Shown in pieces: positions 19,098-28,380 of a stretch of DNA of 64,000 nucleotides. Source of the stretch: Ardenticatenaceae bacterium (lineage in GTDB: Bacteria; Chloroflexota; Anaerolineae; Promineifilales; Promineifilaceae); assembly GCA_020634215.1 (NCBI GenBank), contig JACKCD010000022.1, forward strand, positions 1 to 64,000, read 5' to 3'. Positions within the stretch are counted from its first letter, which is position 1. Every line of letters starts with the position of its first letter. The notes under the pieces were generated by a model, which worked only from the letters and a program-made list of their open reading frames with translations, searched no databases and was not told the DNA's origin. Made by a program: the position numbers and the translations under genes.

Positions 19098-20267
19098 TCA
19101 CGATTCCGCTGCCGCCAGCAGCAGCAGCAGCAACTGCCCCAACCCCTGCGGCAGCTTGGCTGGGTCAATATACTCATCCAGCCGATGGGCATTACCCGAT
19201 TCCGTTAGCCCCACACACACCGCCTGCGCCCCCATACTTAGCGGAATGTTGGCATCGGTGCTGCCGATGATATAGGTGGCAGTGGGGCAATCAACGGCGC
19301 GAAGTGCGTCTTCAGCCAGTTTGACCAGCGGCGACTGGCGCGGAATTTGCCCCGCCGGCCGATTCCCCACCTGCGTCATCGTCACCTTCACCTCACCTCG
19401 CTTCTCCCGCTCCACCTGCGCCACAATCCCCTCCACCTGCTGCACCAACTGCGCCAACGCCTCAGTATCCTCCGAGCGCAAATCGAGTAGACAAGTGGCG
19501 GTTTGGGCAATGGTGTTAACCGATGTACCGCCGCCAATGGTGCCAATGTTGTAGGTTGTTTTGGGGGTTTTGGGAACAGGCAAGGCATCAATGTGGGTAA
19601 TGATGCTCGCCAACGCATGGATGGCACTGGCTTGCCCAAAATTGGCCCAAGAATGGCCGCCGTTGGCCGCCACGTCCAGCCGAAAGCGGCGCACGCCAAT
19701 AGCCTGGTGGGCAATTTGCCCATACAGCCCCCCTTCCACCACCAGATAGGCAGCGGATTTGCCAAACCGCTCGCCAACCGCCCGCATTCCGCGCAAATCT
19801 CCCATGCCTTCCTCGCCCACGTTGGCAACAAACCAAACGTCAGCTTGCGGACGCAGGTTAAACTGGTTCATGGCTTCGATGAGCAACAGCAGCCCGGCCA
19901 CGCCGGTGGAGTTATCGCCAATGCCGGGGCCATAAATACGGCCGTTTTTTCGCGTCACCGTCAAATCTGTCCCATCGGGAAAGACGGTGTCCATGTGGGC
20001 CGACACAACGACGGGAGACAAATGGGACATCCAACCGGGAAAACGGCCGTAAACATTATCCACAGCATCTTGCTCCACATCCAGCAGCCCCAGCGCCATA
20101 AAACGCTCGGCCACATGCGCCGCCCGCGCCTGCTCGGCAAAGGTTGGGGATGCAATTTGCTGCACGGCAATAATCGTCTGAATCGCCTGGTGGAGCGATT
20201 GCTGAAAATGGGACAACGCCGCCTGCACCGCCGGCTGCGCCGCAATAGAATCAATCTGAGAACTCAT
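19098..20267 (-). CDS. M20-family metallopeptidase
   Basis: A 389-residue cytoplasmic peptidase of the M20 superfamily, closest by eye to peptidase T / carboxypeptidase-like members. Metal-site signatures appear in order: SAHMDTVF (first His and Asp), GIGDNSTGVAG (bridging Asp) and VGEEGMGD (Glu pair), followed by the lid domain and a C-terminal IGSTDANIPLS segment with further ligands. GGAGG sits just before the ATG. Probably hydrolyses di- or tripeptides. The exact substrate is not determinable. Confidence 0.85.
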   Translation of the reverse strand: MSSQIDSIAAQPAVQAALSHFQQSLHQAIQTIIAVQQIASPTFAEQARAAHVAERFMALGLLDVEQDAVDNVYGRFPGWMSHLSPVVVSAHMDTVFPDGTDLTVTRKNGRIYGPGIGDNSTGVAGLLLLIEAMNQFNLRPQADVWFVANVGEEGMGDLRGMRAVGERFGKSAAYLVVEGGLYGQIAHQAIGVRRFRLDVAANGGHSWANFGQASAIHALASIITHIDALPVPKTPKTTYNIGTIGGGTSVNTIAQTATCLLDLRSEDTEALAQLVQQVEGIVAQVEREKRGEVKVTMTQVGNRPAGQIPRQSPLVKLAEDALRAVDCPTATYIIGSTDANIPLSMGAQAVCVGLTESGNAHRLDEYIDPAKLPQGLGQLLLLLLAAAES

Positions 20268-20277
20268 CTTCCTCCTG

Positions 20278-20362
20278 TCCTGAAAAAACAGGATGCAGAT
20301 TTAGCTGATGCACCTGATGAAAAAGTCACTCAGGATAATCAGGTCAATCTGCGTCCTAATCT
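20278..20362. repeat. Imperfect inverted repeat between genes
   Basis: CAGGATGCAGATTTA and, about 60 bp later, CAATCTGCGTCCTAA form complementary arms around a CAGG/CTCAGG-rich centre. Resembles the short hairpin arrays elsewhere in the window but is less regular. Confidence 0.5.
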
Positions 20363-20364
20363 TA

Positions 20365-20574
20365 TTAACGCAGTACCCTAATCAACAAAATGCCGACAAT
20401 CGCCACCACCAACCCCAGATGCAGCAGCAAATTGCTGTCTACAAACCAGCCGCTGCCGGGACCAGGCACCAGCTGTAGCACAAAGTTGACCACAATCAAC
20501 CCCAACCCCAACAGCGGCAAAAAACCGGGGCGATCACCGAAAAAGTCACCGAGTTTGTCTAACAGTTCGTTCAT
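20365..20574 (-). CDS. Small two-helix membrane protein
   Basis: 69 residues: a short amphipathic N-terminus, one hydrophobic helix (about 18-37), a Gly/Pro turn and a second helix (about 47-67) ending LIRVLR. Its ATG overlaps the end of hflX by 29 bp, so translation may be coupled. No family recognised. Confidence 0.6.
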   Translation of the reverse strand: MNELLDKLGDFFGDRPGFLPLLGLGLIVVNFVLQLVPGPGSGWFVDSNLLLHLGLVVAIVGILLIRVLR

Positions 20575-21880
20575 CGCTCACTTTGTATGGCTCAAAATAA
20601 GGGAGAAGGCGGGAGGGCAAACGGCCGTAAATATCCACCCCATCCACCCCATGCGTCTCCGCATCCACCTGCCCCCGCTCATGAAACAGCGACATCAAAT
20701 CCCCACGCTTATAGGGCAGCAGCACATGCGTTGGATGCAGTGCCTGCACCATCGCCGCCTCCAACGCCACCAGCAATTCCGCAATCCCTTGTCCTGTCAG
20801 AGCCGATACCGGCACGACGGCCCCCTCAATCTCTAACTCTGCCGCCAACTCCGCCGGATCATCCACTTGGTCGCACTTGTTCAAGGCCACCACCATCGGC
20901 AGTTGGTCAACCTCCAGCTCCGCCAACGTGTCTTCGACCGCCTCAATTTGCTCTAGCGCATTGGGATGGGTGCTGTCTACCACATGCAGCAGCAAATCGG
21001 CGTTTTGAATCTCCTCCAGCGTAGCGCGAAACGCCGCCACAATTTCCGTGGGCAGCTTTTGGATAAACCCCACCGTGTCGGTGAACAGCACTTCGCGCCC
21101 ACCCGGCATCGCCACCTTGCGCGTGGTGGGATCCAGCGTGGCAAAAAGCATATCGGCCGACAAAATATCGGCTCCACTCAGCTTATTGAGCAGCGTGGAT
21201 TTACCGGCGTTGGTATAGCCAACAATGGCAATTACCTTTAGCTCCGTCTGCTGCCGCTTCATCCGGTGGCGTTCCCGGTGCGCCCGCACCGCCTCAAGCT
21301 GCTTTTTGATGTGGCTAATACGCCGCCCAATTTCCCGCCGGTCCGTTTCCAACTGGGTTTCACCGGGGCCGCGCAGCCCCACGCCACCGCCCATACCGCC
21401 CACGCGACCGCCCGCCTGCCGCGCCAAGTGGGTCCACATGCGCGTCAAACGCGGCACGCGGTATTCAAGCTGGGCCAGTTCTACCTGTAGCTTGCCTTCC
21501 CGCGTTTGGGCGTGCAGGGCAAAAATGTCGAGAATGAGGGCGGTGCGATCCAGCACCTTGATATCCTCGCCAAAAACCTGCTCCAATTCGCGCTGGTTGC
21601 GCGGCGATAGCTCATCGTCAAAAATAACGACCCCCGCTTCGAGTTCGCCAATGAGTGCCTTGATCTCCTCCACTTTGCCGGGGCCAATGTAGGTGGAGAT
21701 GTTGATCTTGTCCATGCGCTGCATCGTCTGCCCCACGACTTCCAGCCCGGCGGTGGTTGCCAGCCGCGCCAGTTCGTCCAGGCTGTCCTCAACGGGCAAC
21801 AACGGCCGTTCCTGCTTCAACTCTGCCCCCACCAAAAACGCCCGCTCCTGCGGTGCCTTAATTTGATGTGTTTTCGTAAT
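20546..21880 (-). CDS. hflX: GTPase HflX (ribosome-associated)
   Basis: HflX binds the 50S ribosomal subunit and splits stalled or stressed ribosomes. The N-terminal HflX domain is followed by the glycine-rich linker (GGRVGGMGGGVGLRGPGE) and the G domain: GYTNAGKS (P-loop), DTVGFIQKLP (G3) and NKCDQ (G4). No ATG, GTG or upstream TTG gives the full N-terminus. A TTG at 21835 starts inside the conserved ERAFLVGAEL, whereas ATT at 21880-21878 lies six bases after GGAGG and yields the usual N-terminus; I chose ATT. A CTG further up is less likely. Identity is firm, the start less so. Confidence 0.9.
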   Translation of the reverse strand: MTKTHQIKAPQERAFLVGAELKQERPLLPVEDSLDELARLATTAGLEVVGQTMQRMDKINISTYIGPGKVEEIKALIGELEAGVVIFDDELSPRNQRELEQVFGEDIKVLDRTALILDIFALHAQTREGKLQVELAQLEYRVPRLTRMWTHLARQAGGRVGGMGGGVGLRGPGETQLETDRREIGRRISHIKKQLEAVRAHRERHRMKRQQTELKVIAIVGYTNAGKSTLLNKLSGADILSADMLFATLDPTTRKVAMPGGREVLFTDTVGFIQKLPTEIVAAFRATLEEIQNADLLLHVVDSTHPNALEQIEAVEDTLAELEVDQLPMVVALNKCDQVDDPAELAAELEIEGAVVPVSALTGQGIAELLVALEAAMVQALHPTHVLLPYKRGDLMSLFHERGQVDAETHGVDGVDIYGRLPSRLLPYFEPYKVSDERTVRQTR

Positions 21881-21895
21881 AAAAAACCTCCGATC

Positions 21896-21963
21896 CAGTT
21901 ATCAGTTATCAGTTATCAGTAGCCTGGTCTGACCGATTACCGATTACCGATTACCGATTACCG
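21896..21963. repeat. 7-bp hairpin array (ATCAGTT / ACCGATT type)
   Basis: About three ATCAGTT units, a short spacer, then four ACCGATT-type units; the arms are roughly complementary with spaced mismatches. It lies in the gap upstream of hflX. Confidence 0.75.
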
Positions 21964-21966
21964 TCG

Positions 21967-23541
21967 CTACTGCAGCCCCATCACTTCCATCTCACGGGGA
22001 TGCTCAACGGCATACTCATAGACAATCGTCTTCGTTTCCTTTGCCGCCAACGATAACCGCCATTCTAACATATTTAGCTCGGTTTGCTCGGTAACGGCTG
22101 GTGAAACTTGCTCTAGCTTAATTTTTATCTCTTCATGGCGCGACACCGGGATTTGGTCTTGGACGACGACGGTAACGGCCGTTTCCAGCAAATTCTCCAG
22201 CACCAGCTTATAGCCATAACGCAGCCGCCGCTTGTCGCTCATAAACCGCTTATCCACCTCCCGCCGCACCAGCTCCCGCTTAACGGCGATCCGTTCCTCC
22301 ACCCCCAGCAGCAGCTCTAGCTCCCCATTCATCGGCGTGTAGGCAAGCTGTGTTTTGCCAATAAACTCATCTTCGACGAACAGATTGGCCTGCCCCGCCA
22401 GCAGTGGGCTGGGGCCGCTGTTGTCCGCTTTGGCGCGACGGAAAACGGCATCAGTGTGACGCGGCACGGTCAAATAATCTATTTTGGCCGCAAAGCGAAG
22501 GTCAGAAACGGCCGTTTTGTGCGGCGACCCATCGCTCGGAACCGTTGTTTTCCCCGGAATGCGAAACACAACCGCGCTGCCCACTTCCTCCACCTCGGCC
22601 ACCACCAGTTCCGCCTCAGCCATCTTTGCCATTGGCATGGCAGCAGCCATCGGCGGCGGTGGGGCTGCCTCAGCCGCCATAGTCCGCAGTTGCCCACCGC
22701 GTGGCAGCGGCTGTGGCGGCCGATACACGTCCACATACCACGGCTTTAGCTGCGGCAACCGCTGGTTCAGCGCCGGCCGCGCCGTGGAAACAGTCAGCAC
22801 CACGCCGTTCCAATCCTGCCCGCTGTTTTGGGTGATGTTGGCAAGGGTGGTGAGGTGGAGAAAACGGCCGTTTTCCCGCAAACGCAAATCATAGAGCGGC
22901 TGCCACCCCGCATTCTGCACCACATAGGACACAGTAGGCAAAAACGATCCCGCTGTCAGCGCCTCAATCTCAATCTGCGCCTGAAATCGCTGGCGTGGCC
23001 ACGCCGAACGAAGCGCGTCTAAATCTTGCCGCAGCTTTTGCAGCCGCGCATTCACCTCGCGCTGCTGCCCGGCCAATTCACGAAGCTGCTGCCGCACGCC
23101 GTCGTCCTGCTCTTGCCAAAAAGCGAGCAACTGCCGCTGGTCGTCGAGCGTCATTTGTCCCCGTGCCAGACCTTTGGCAAAAACGGCCGTTTGTCCCCGC
23201 AGCCCATCCAAATGGCTCAACTGCGCCTGCCACCCCGCCTGGGCATCCGCAAGCTGCTGCAATTCATCCTCGGCCTGCTCAATTGCCTGCTCCAATTCGC
23301 GTACCTTCGCCGCCGGTGCCTCAGCAAAATGCTGCCGCACCACATCCACACTCAGCAGCCGCACCTGCGCCTCCCCCCGCCCCGTCACCCGCAGCGAATC
23401 GGCATCCAGCGTCAAGGGCAAATTATCCAGCAGCAGCCGCTGCTGCCCAACATCCACCACACACTCCCCGCCACAAACCACCCGCGCCCGGTCGGGGTAT
23501 ACGGTCACGTCGGTTACTGTTGTCGTTAATTGAATATCCAT
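21967..23541 (-). CDS. DUF4139/DUF4140 (MuiA-like) protein
   Basis: A 524-residue protein of the mucoidy-inhibitor-A-like family. The N-terminal DUF4140 part (TDVTVYPDRARV..., about 1-100) runs into a coiled-coil stretch (about 80-180), then the DUF4139 beta-rich part beginning near SYVVQNAGWQPLYDLRL and ending with a conserved ETKTIVYEYAVEHP segment. There is no signal peptide, so it is probably cytoplasmic. The family function is unknown. A low-complexity Ala/Pro/Met stretch (about 285-310) separates the halves. Confidence 0.85.
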   Translation of the reverse strand: MDIQLTTTVTDVTVYPDRARVVCGGECVVDVGQQRLLLDNLPLTLDADSLRVTGRGEAQVRLLSVDVVRQHFAEAPAAKVRELEQAIEQAEDELQQLADAQAGWQAQLSHLDGLRGQTAVFAKGLARGQMTLDDQRQLLAFWQEQDDGVRQQLRELAGQQREVNARLQKLRQDLDALRSAWPRQRFQAQIEIEALTAGSFLPTVSYVVQNAGWQPLYDLRLRENGRFLHLTTLANITQNSGQDWNGVVLTVSTARPALNQRLPQLKPWYVDVYRPPQPLPRGGQLRTMAAEAAPPPPMAAAMPMAKMAEAELVVAEVEEVGSAVVFRIPGKTTVPSDGSPHKTAVSDLRFAAKIDYLTVPRHTDAVFRRAKADNSGPSPLLAGQANLFVEDEFIGKTQLAYTPMNGELELLLGVEERIAVKRELVRREVDKRFMSDKRRLRYGYKLVLENLLETAVTVVVQDQIPVSRHEEIKIKLEQVSPAVTEQTELNMLEWRLSLAAKETKTIVYEYAVEHPREMEVMGLQ

Positions 23542-23549
23542 TTTGGGGG

Positions 23550-23620
23550 AGTAATCGGTAATCAGTTGACCTGCACACTGATTACTGGTTACCGATTACC
23601 GATTACTGATTACTGATTCG
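23550..23620. repeat. 7-bp hairpin array (GTAATCG / GATTACC type)
   Basis: Arms of GTAATCGGTAATCAG and GATTACCGATTACTGATTAC type surround a short loop between the DUF4139 gene and the histidine kinase gene, overlapping the last codons of the kinase gene. Confidence 0.75.
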
Positions 23621-24824
23621 GTTTTTCCAGCAAAATCGGCAGCTCAATATGAAACGTACTGCCAGGGCAGCGCAGTTCATCACAGCCGGGGCTTTCCACC
23701 CAAATGCGCCCGCCGTGTGCTTCAATAATCCCTTTGGCAATGGGCAGCCCCAAGCCAGGACCATCGCCTTTAAACTTGGTTTTGCCCGATGAATGAAGCT
23801 TGACATCGGAAGTGCTGTTAAATTTACGAAAAATCGCCTCCAAGTCTTCGGGGTTGATGCCAATGCCGGTATCGGTAATTTGCACATCAATGTAATCAAC
23901 GGCCGTTTCCTCTCCCCCCTGCATCACGCTGTTAATCGTTACCGTTCCCCCATCCGGCGTATATTTCAGCCCGTTCATAATCACCTTGGTAAACGCCTTC
24001 GCCAACCGCTCCGCATCCCCATAAATCCGTTGCTGCACCGGCAGCGGCTTAATAATCAAATCCACATTCCGCGCCGCAAAATGGCTACTTACCGTATCGG
24101 CCACCATCAAAATAATCTTTTCCAGATAAAATTGATTGTACTCTAGCTCCATCGTCCGCAAATCGAGCAGCGACACATCAATCAAATCCGTGATCAGTGC
24201 CTTCATTCGCTCCAAACCAGACACTAACCCATTGACATACACTTTCAGCGTTGTCTCCTCCCCCGTTTCTGCCGCCAACATCTTGGCATACCCTTCCAAA
24301 ATCGTCAGCGGCGTGCGTAATTCATGCGCCGCCACCACCACAAAATTGCTCTTGGTGCGCTCAAACTTCTCCGTCTGCTGCCGCAAATTCACCACGTGAT
24401 CCAACATTACGGCATGGTCAATATCGCTGGAAAGCTGCGTCACCTCAATCAGGGCATAGGTCAGCATGTCGTCCAATTCACGCCAGTGGCGCAGCGCATC
24501 CTTGGGGGAAAAGTGCTGCTCCAGCCGGTTGAGCAGTTCATGTTTTAGCACCCGCAGCGCCGTGCGCCAATCGGCGGCAAAGGGGGCATCGTAGCCAATT
24601 TCGGTGATGGCCCAATATTGAATTTTGGCAAGCTGGTTTTCCGGCGTGGCCTCAAGTTCGGCGACAACAATCCGCAGCAGTTGCGCAATTTCGGCCGGCC
24701 CAACCAGCATATTGGGCATCCGTTCCCCCACCACCTCCGCCAGCGGCTCAACCTGCTCACCAAGCCATTGCTGCAAAGGGGAAAGTGTGCGGTTATAGAG
24801 TAGTAGACTGTGGGGTTGTATCAA
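23610..24824 (-). CDS. Sensor histidine kinase
   Basis: About 404 residues from the chosen TTG at 24824, nine bases after GGAAGGAG; upstream in-frame starts would overlap trmFO. The start TTG is formed by the last bases of an AACGGCCGTT palindrome. The N-terminal about 170 residues are helical with no family recognised, then come an HisKA domain (AAHELRTPL) and a HATPase_c domain (N-box NGLKYTPDGG, DTGIGI, GPGLGLPIAKGIIEAHGG). No membrane segment is visible, so a soluble kinase is likely. No response regulator is adjacent; the partner is unknown. Confidence 0.85.
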   Translation of the reverse strand: MIQPHSLLLYNRTLSPLQQWLGEQVEPLAEVVGERMPNMLVGPAEIAQLLRIVVAELEATPENQLAKIQYWAITEIGYDAPFAADWRTALRVLKHELLNRLEQHFSPKDALRHWRELDDMLTYALIEVTQLSSDIDHAVMLDHVVNLRQQTEKFERTKSNFVVVAAHELRTPLTILEGYAKMLAAETGEETTLKVYVNGLVSGLERMKALITDLIDVSLLDLRTMELEYNQFYLEKIILMVADTVSSHFAARNVDLIIKPLPVQQRIYGDAERLAKAFTKVIMNGLKYTPDGGTVTINSVMQGGEETAVDYIDVQITDTGIGINPEDLEAIFRKFNSTSDVKLHSSGKTKFKGDGPGLGLPIAKGIIEAHGGRIWVESPGCDELRCPGSTFHIELPILLEKPNQ

Positions 24825-24879
24825 CGGCCGTTTCTCCTTCCATAAAAAACATGCAGAGGAGCAGGGGAGCAGGGGAGAA

Positions 24880-26262
24880 TCACCCCTGCTCCTCCGCCCC
24901 CCTGCCCCCCTGCGCTTCTGCCACCGCTCGGTCATAGCGCAGCCCACTTTCGCGGGCAAAGCGGCGCAGCGCGGTTAAGGCCCGTTCCGCATACCAGCGG
25001 TACCGCTCCGACTTGCCAATTTGCTGCTGCGGCGGGGCAAACAGGCCAAAATTGGCCTTCATCGGCTGAAAGCTCTTCGCCTCGGCGTGGGTCACATAAT
25101 GCGCCAACGCCCCCATCATCGTCGTGGTGGGCAAAATGACGGGGTGCTGCCCTTGCAGCAGCCGCGCCGCGTTAATGCCCGCCAGCAGCCCCGATCCCGC
25201 ATTGCCCACATACCCCTCCACCCCCACAATTTGCCCGGCAAAAAAGAGGTCGGCGCGGTTGCGATATTGCATGGTGGGGTGGAGCATGGTGGGAGCGTTG
25301 ATGTAGGTATTGCGGTGCATCATGCCATAACGCATAAATTCTGCCTTTTCCAGCCCCGGAATGAGCCGCAGCACCCGCGCCTGGTCGCCCCAGCGCAGGT
25401 TGGTTTGGAAGCCAACGATGTTGTAAAGGGAACCGGCGAGATTGTCTTGCCGCAGTTGAACGACGGCAAACGGCCGTTTACCCGTCCGTGGATCAATCAA
25501 CCCCACCGGCCGCATGGGGCCAAACGCCAACGCCTTCTGCCCCCGCGCCGCCATCACCTCAATCGGCATACACCCCTCAAAAAAGTGGGGGTCTTCTTGC
25601 TCAAACTGCTTTAGTGTAATCGTCTCCGCCGCCAGCAGCGCGGCGCAAAAAGCGTCGTACTCCTCGCGGTTGAGCGGGCAGTTGATGTAGTCGCCGTCGT
25701 CCTGCTCCCCCTCGTCATAGCGAGATTTGCGGAAGGCGATGTTCATGTCAACGGACTCTATGGCGACGATGGGGGAAAGGGCATCGTAAAAGTAGAGGTG
25801 GTCTTTGCCCGACAGCCCGGCGATGTCGGCGGTAAGGGCTGGGGAGGTCAGGGGGCCGCTGGCGATGATGCACGGTTGGTCAGGAACGGCCGTTACTTCC
25901 TCGCGCACCAGCTCAATGTTGGGGTGGTTCTCAATCGCCGCCGTTACTCGTTCGCCAAACCCTTCCCGGTCTACGGCCAGTGAGGAGCCAGCAGGAACGG
26001 CCGTTTCTGCCGCACAGCGCAAAATCAGCGACCCCAGCCCGCGCAATTCCGCCTTCAGCAGCCCCGGTGCCTTATGCACCAAATCTGACCCCAGCGAATT
26101 GCTGCACACCAATTCCGCCAACCTGTCCGAGACGTGCGCCGGGGTTTGCTGACGCGGCCGCATCTCAACCAGCTTAACATGCACCCCCAATTCAGCCGCC
26201 TGCCACGCCGCCTCTGTTCCAGCCAGCCCACCACCAATAACAATCAGTTCGTTTGTTTGCAT
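24880..26262 (-). CDS. trmFO: tRNA (uracil-5-)-methyltransferase TrmFO
   Basis: Folate- and FAD-dependent enzyme that makes m5U54 in the tRNA T-loop using methylenetetrahydrofolate. About 460 residues from the ATG at 26262 (GGGAG lies two to three bases upstream; a GTG six codons earlier is less likely). It shows the dinucleotide-binding motif IGGGLAGTEAA, then VEMRP, ELVCSNSLGSD and GLLKAELR, all family hallmarks, and the C-terminal GYVGNAGSGLLAGINAAR FAD segment. Length is typical. The last residues are low complexity (Glu/Gly). Confidence 0.95.
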   Translation of the reverse strand: MQTNELIVIGGGLAGTEAAWQAAELGVHVKLVEMRPRQQTPAHVSDRLAELVCSNSLGSDLVHKAPGLLKAELRGLGSLILRCAAETAVPAGSSLAVDREGFGERVTAAIENHPNIELVREEVTAVPDQPCIIASGPLTSPALTADIAGLSGKDHLYFYDALSPIVAIESVDMNIAFRKSRYDEGEQDDGDYINCPLNREEYDAFCAALLAAETITLKQFEQEDPHFFEGCMPIEVMAARGQKALAFGPMRPVGLIDPRTGKRPFAVVQLRQDNLAGSLYNIVGFQTNLRWGDQARVLRLIPGLEKAEFMRYGMMHRNTYINAPTMLHPTMQYRNRADLFFAGQIVGVEGYVGNAGSGLLAGINAARLLQGQHPVILPTTTMMGALAHYVTHAEAKSFQPMKANFGLFAPPQQQIGKSERYRWYAERALTALRRFARESGLRYDRAVAEAQGGRGAEEQG

Positions 26263-26309
26263 AGGCTCCCATTTTATCACATTCGCCGCTGTTGAGGTTT
26301 GGCGTTTTT

Positions 26310-26370
26310 GGAGATTAGGGATTGGAGATTGAAACGGTCAATCAATCTCCAATCTCTAATCCCCTATCTC
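26310..26370. repeat. 7-bp hairpin array (GGAGATT type)
   Basis: GGAGATTAGGGATTGGAGATT, a short loop, then its near reverse complement. Lies between trmFO and the GHL10 gene and could act as a terminator or mRNA-stabilising stem. Confidence 0.8.
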
Positions 26371-28165
26371 AAGGATGCCAGGTAATGGTGGGGGGAACGG
26401 CCGTTTGCTGATAAGGCCCATTATGCAAATCATCAAAATAGCCGTGGCTGGCAAGGCCACTGTAGGAAAAGATGGCGTGGCCGGCCGTACCCAGGCTGCG
26501 GGCGGCGTTGATGCGGGCTTCAATTTCGGCAAAGGTGCAGTAGCCTGCGCCAATACCGGGGATGACAAAACGGCCGTTTCTGTCCCCCTGAAAATTCTCC
26601 ACCAGCGTGCGCCAGCGCGACTGCGTCCAAAACCCCTCATTGTTGCAATCAAAGCTGCTGGGGTAAATCATTGGCGAAATCGAATCAATGTAGCCGCCCT
26701 GTAGCCACGCCTTCGAATCTTGGTAATAGTCGTGATACCCTTCCTGCCCACCCCAGCCCCAATAATCAATATAAATCGGCCAGACGGCGGCGGAAAGCCA
26801 CAGCCCTTGCTTGAGCGGCACAATTTGTTCATAGAATTTGTTCACCGTGCCGTTCACCTGCCGCCGCTGCCAGTCGGCATAACCGCTGCTGAAGCAGGAA
26901 CCGCCAAACGCGGCCAAACTTACCGGATCGCAAGAGGCGTTGCTGCTGTTGTAGCGGATGTGGTCAAGGTGAATGCCGTCCACATCGTAGCGCGTCACCA
27001 AGTCGCGGGCCACGGCCAAAATGTGGTCGTCATGGTAGACGGAAGCAGGCGTAGCGCGTTGGTAGCTGCTGCAAACAACGTTGCCGTTGCTATCCCATTG
27101 CAGCCCATTGTTTTTGCCGCTGGTTGTGCCGTGGGCATCGCGCAACTTGTAGTAAAGGTGCTGCGGCGTGGTGTTGCTGGGGGGGGTGTCGCACCCTGTC
27201 CAGACCGGGTAGACGTTGAGGTAGGCGTGAACCTGAATGTTGTGGGCGTGAGCCTGCTCAATCAGCCGCGCCAGCGGATCCCAGCCGGGGTTTTGCCCCA
27301 GCGTCCCCGTCAGGCGGCACGACCACGGCTCCAGACCGGGAGTGTAAAAGGCATCGGCCTCGCCGCGCACCTGGAAGAAGATGGCGTTGAAGCCAGCGTA
27401 GGCGGCATCGGCCACAATTTGGTCAATTTTGCTGGGGCTACCACTGCTGGAACTGGTCCAGTCGAAGCGGGAAACCCACAGGCCGCGAAATTCGGTCATG
27501 GTGCCGGGCTGAGGGGTGGGGGTTGGCATGGCGGGGTCGAGCGAGACGGTGTTGATCTCGATAAAGGCGAGCTTGTTGTTTTGGGCGGCTTGGCCGCTGC
27601 GGATGGTGAGCTTGCCGTCGGTGACGTGGGTTTGAAAAACGGCCGTTTTAAACCAATTCCCCTCGCTTGGTGTAGCCTGCAACACGGTTGCCCCTTCAAC
27701 CAGAAAATGGTACACGCTGTCGCTAAAATCGGGATCACCTGCCACCAGCAGCAGCTCATACACCCCGTTCGGCACGCTCATTTCCCAAATGGCATCAGGG
27801 TTGACCGGCTTTTGCAGTTGGATGAGGGTGTCGTACCGTTGGTCGGGGGCGTTGGCTGAGTCGCGGTCACGGGTGACGCTACTGCTGTCGCTATTCCAGC
27901 CATAGCTGAAGCCGTTGCCCCGGTTGGCAAACGGTGCGCCGCTGTCAAGCTGGTAGCCAACGGGCAGCGGGGCATTGGCGGGCTGGAAGTTGATTTTGAC
28001 AAGGGGGGTGCCGTTGACCGGCCCCGGCGTGGGGGTGGGCTGGCTACGCTTGATGATGGGCAAATAAGCGCGTTGCCCGGCTTGGCTGTCGGCATAGAGG
28101 GTGAAGCTGACGGAAAGGACGGTGATGATGAGGGTGAGGGTGATGAAAAACGGCCGTTTTGGCAT
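26369..28165 (-). CDS. Secreted GHL10-family glycosidase-like protein
   Basis: About 598 residues from ATG 28165 (GGAG eight bases upstream; a TTG two codons earlier is too close to it). A signal peptide (about 1-27) is followed by YLPIIKR and a Pro/Thr linker, a malectin-like carbohydrate-binding region (about 55-205), and the GHL10 (DUF187) TIM-barrel from EFRGLWVSRFDW through FQVRGEADAFY, DGIHLDHIRY and SPMIYPSS. The family is predicted to hydrolyse peptidoglycan-like or other glycans outside the cell. The many Cys suggest disulfides. Confidence 0.8.
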   Translation of the reverse strand: MPKRPFFITLTLIITVLSVSFTLYADSQAGQRAYLPIIKRSQPTPTPGPVNGTPLVKINFQPANAPLPVGYQLDSGAPFANRGNGFSYGWNSDSSSVTRDRDSANAPDQRYDTLIQLQKPVNPDAIWEMSVPNGVYELLLVAGDPDFSDSVYHFLVEGATVLQATPSEGNWFKTAVFQTHVTDGKLTIRSGQAAQNNKLAFIEINTVSLDPAMPTPTPQPGTMTEFRGLWVSRFDWTSSSSGSPSKIDQIVADAAYAGFNAIFFQVRGEADAFYTPGLEPWSCRLTGTLGQNPGWDPLARLIEQAHAHNIQVHAYLNVYPVWTGCDTPPSNTTPQHLYYKLRDAHGTTSGKNNGLQWDSNGNVVCSSYQRATPASVYHDDHILAVARDLVTRYDVDGIHLDHIRYNSSNASCDPVSLAAFGGSCFSSGYADWQRRQVNGTVNKFYEQIVPLKQGLWLSAAVWPIYIDYWGWGGQEGYHDYYQDSKAWLQGGYIDSISPMIYPSSFDCNNEGFWTQSRWRTLVENFQGDRNGRFVIPGIGAGYCTFAEIEARINAARSLGTAGHAIFSYSGLASHGYFDDLHNGPYQQTAVPPTITWHP

Positions 28166-28180
28166 GGTCAATACTCCTTC

Positions 28181-28230
28181 ATACCAGTAATCAGTAAACA
28201 GTGAGCGGTAATCGGTACAAATTGGGTCAC
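28181..28230. repeat. Short imperfect 7-bp repeat tract
   Basis: Units of AGTAATC, AGTAAAC and GGTAATC type in the divergent gap upstream of the GHL10 gene. Weaker than the other arrays. Confidence 0.5.
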
Positions 28231-28380
28231 TGCTGTTTGCTCATCGTGCATCGTAACATGCCGCCCGCCGCTTGACACCCCCTGCAAGCGGGAATACACT
28301 CCCCTTTCACACGATATTTGCGCCCTTTTGATACGGTCTATCGCAAAATATGCACACAAATAGACACGAGGATTGGACAA

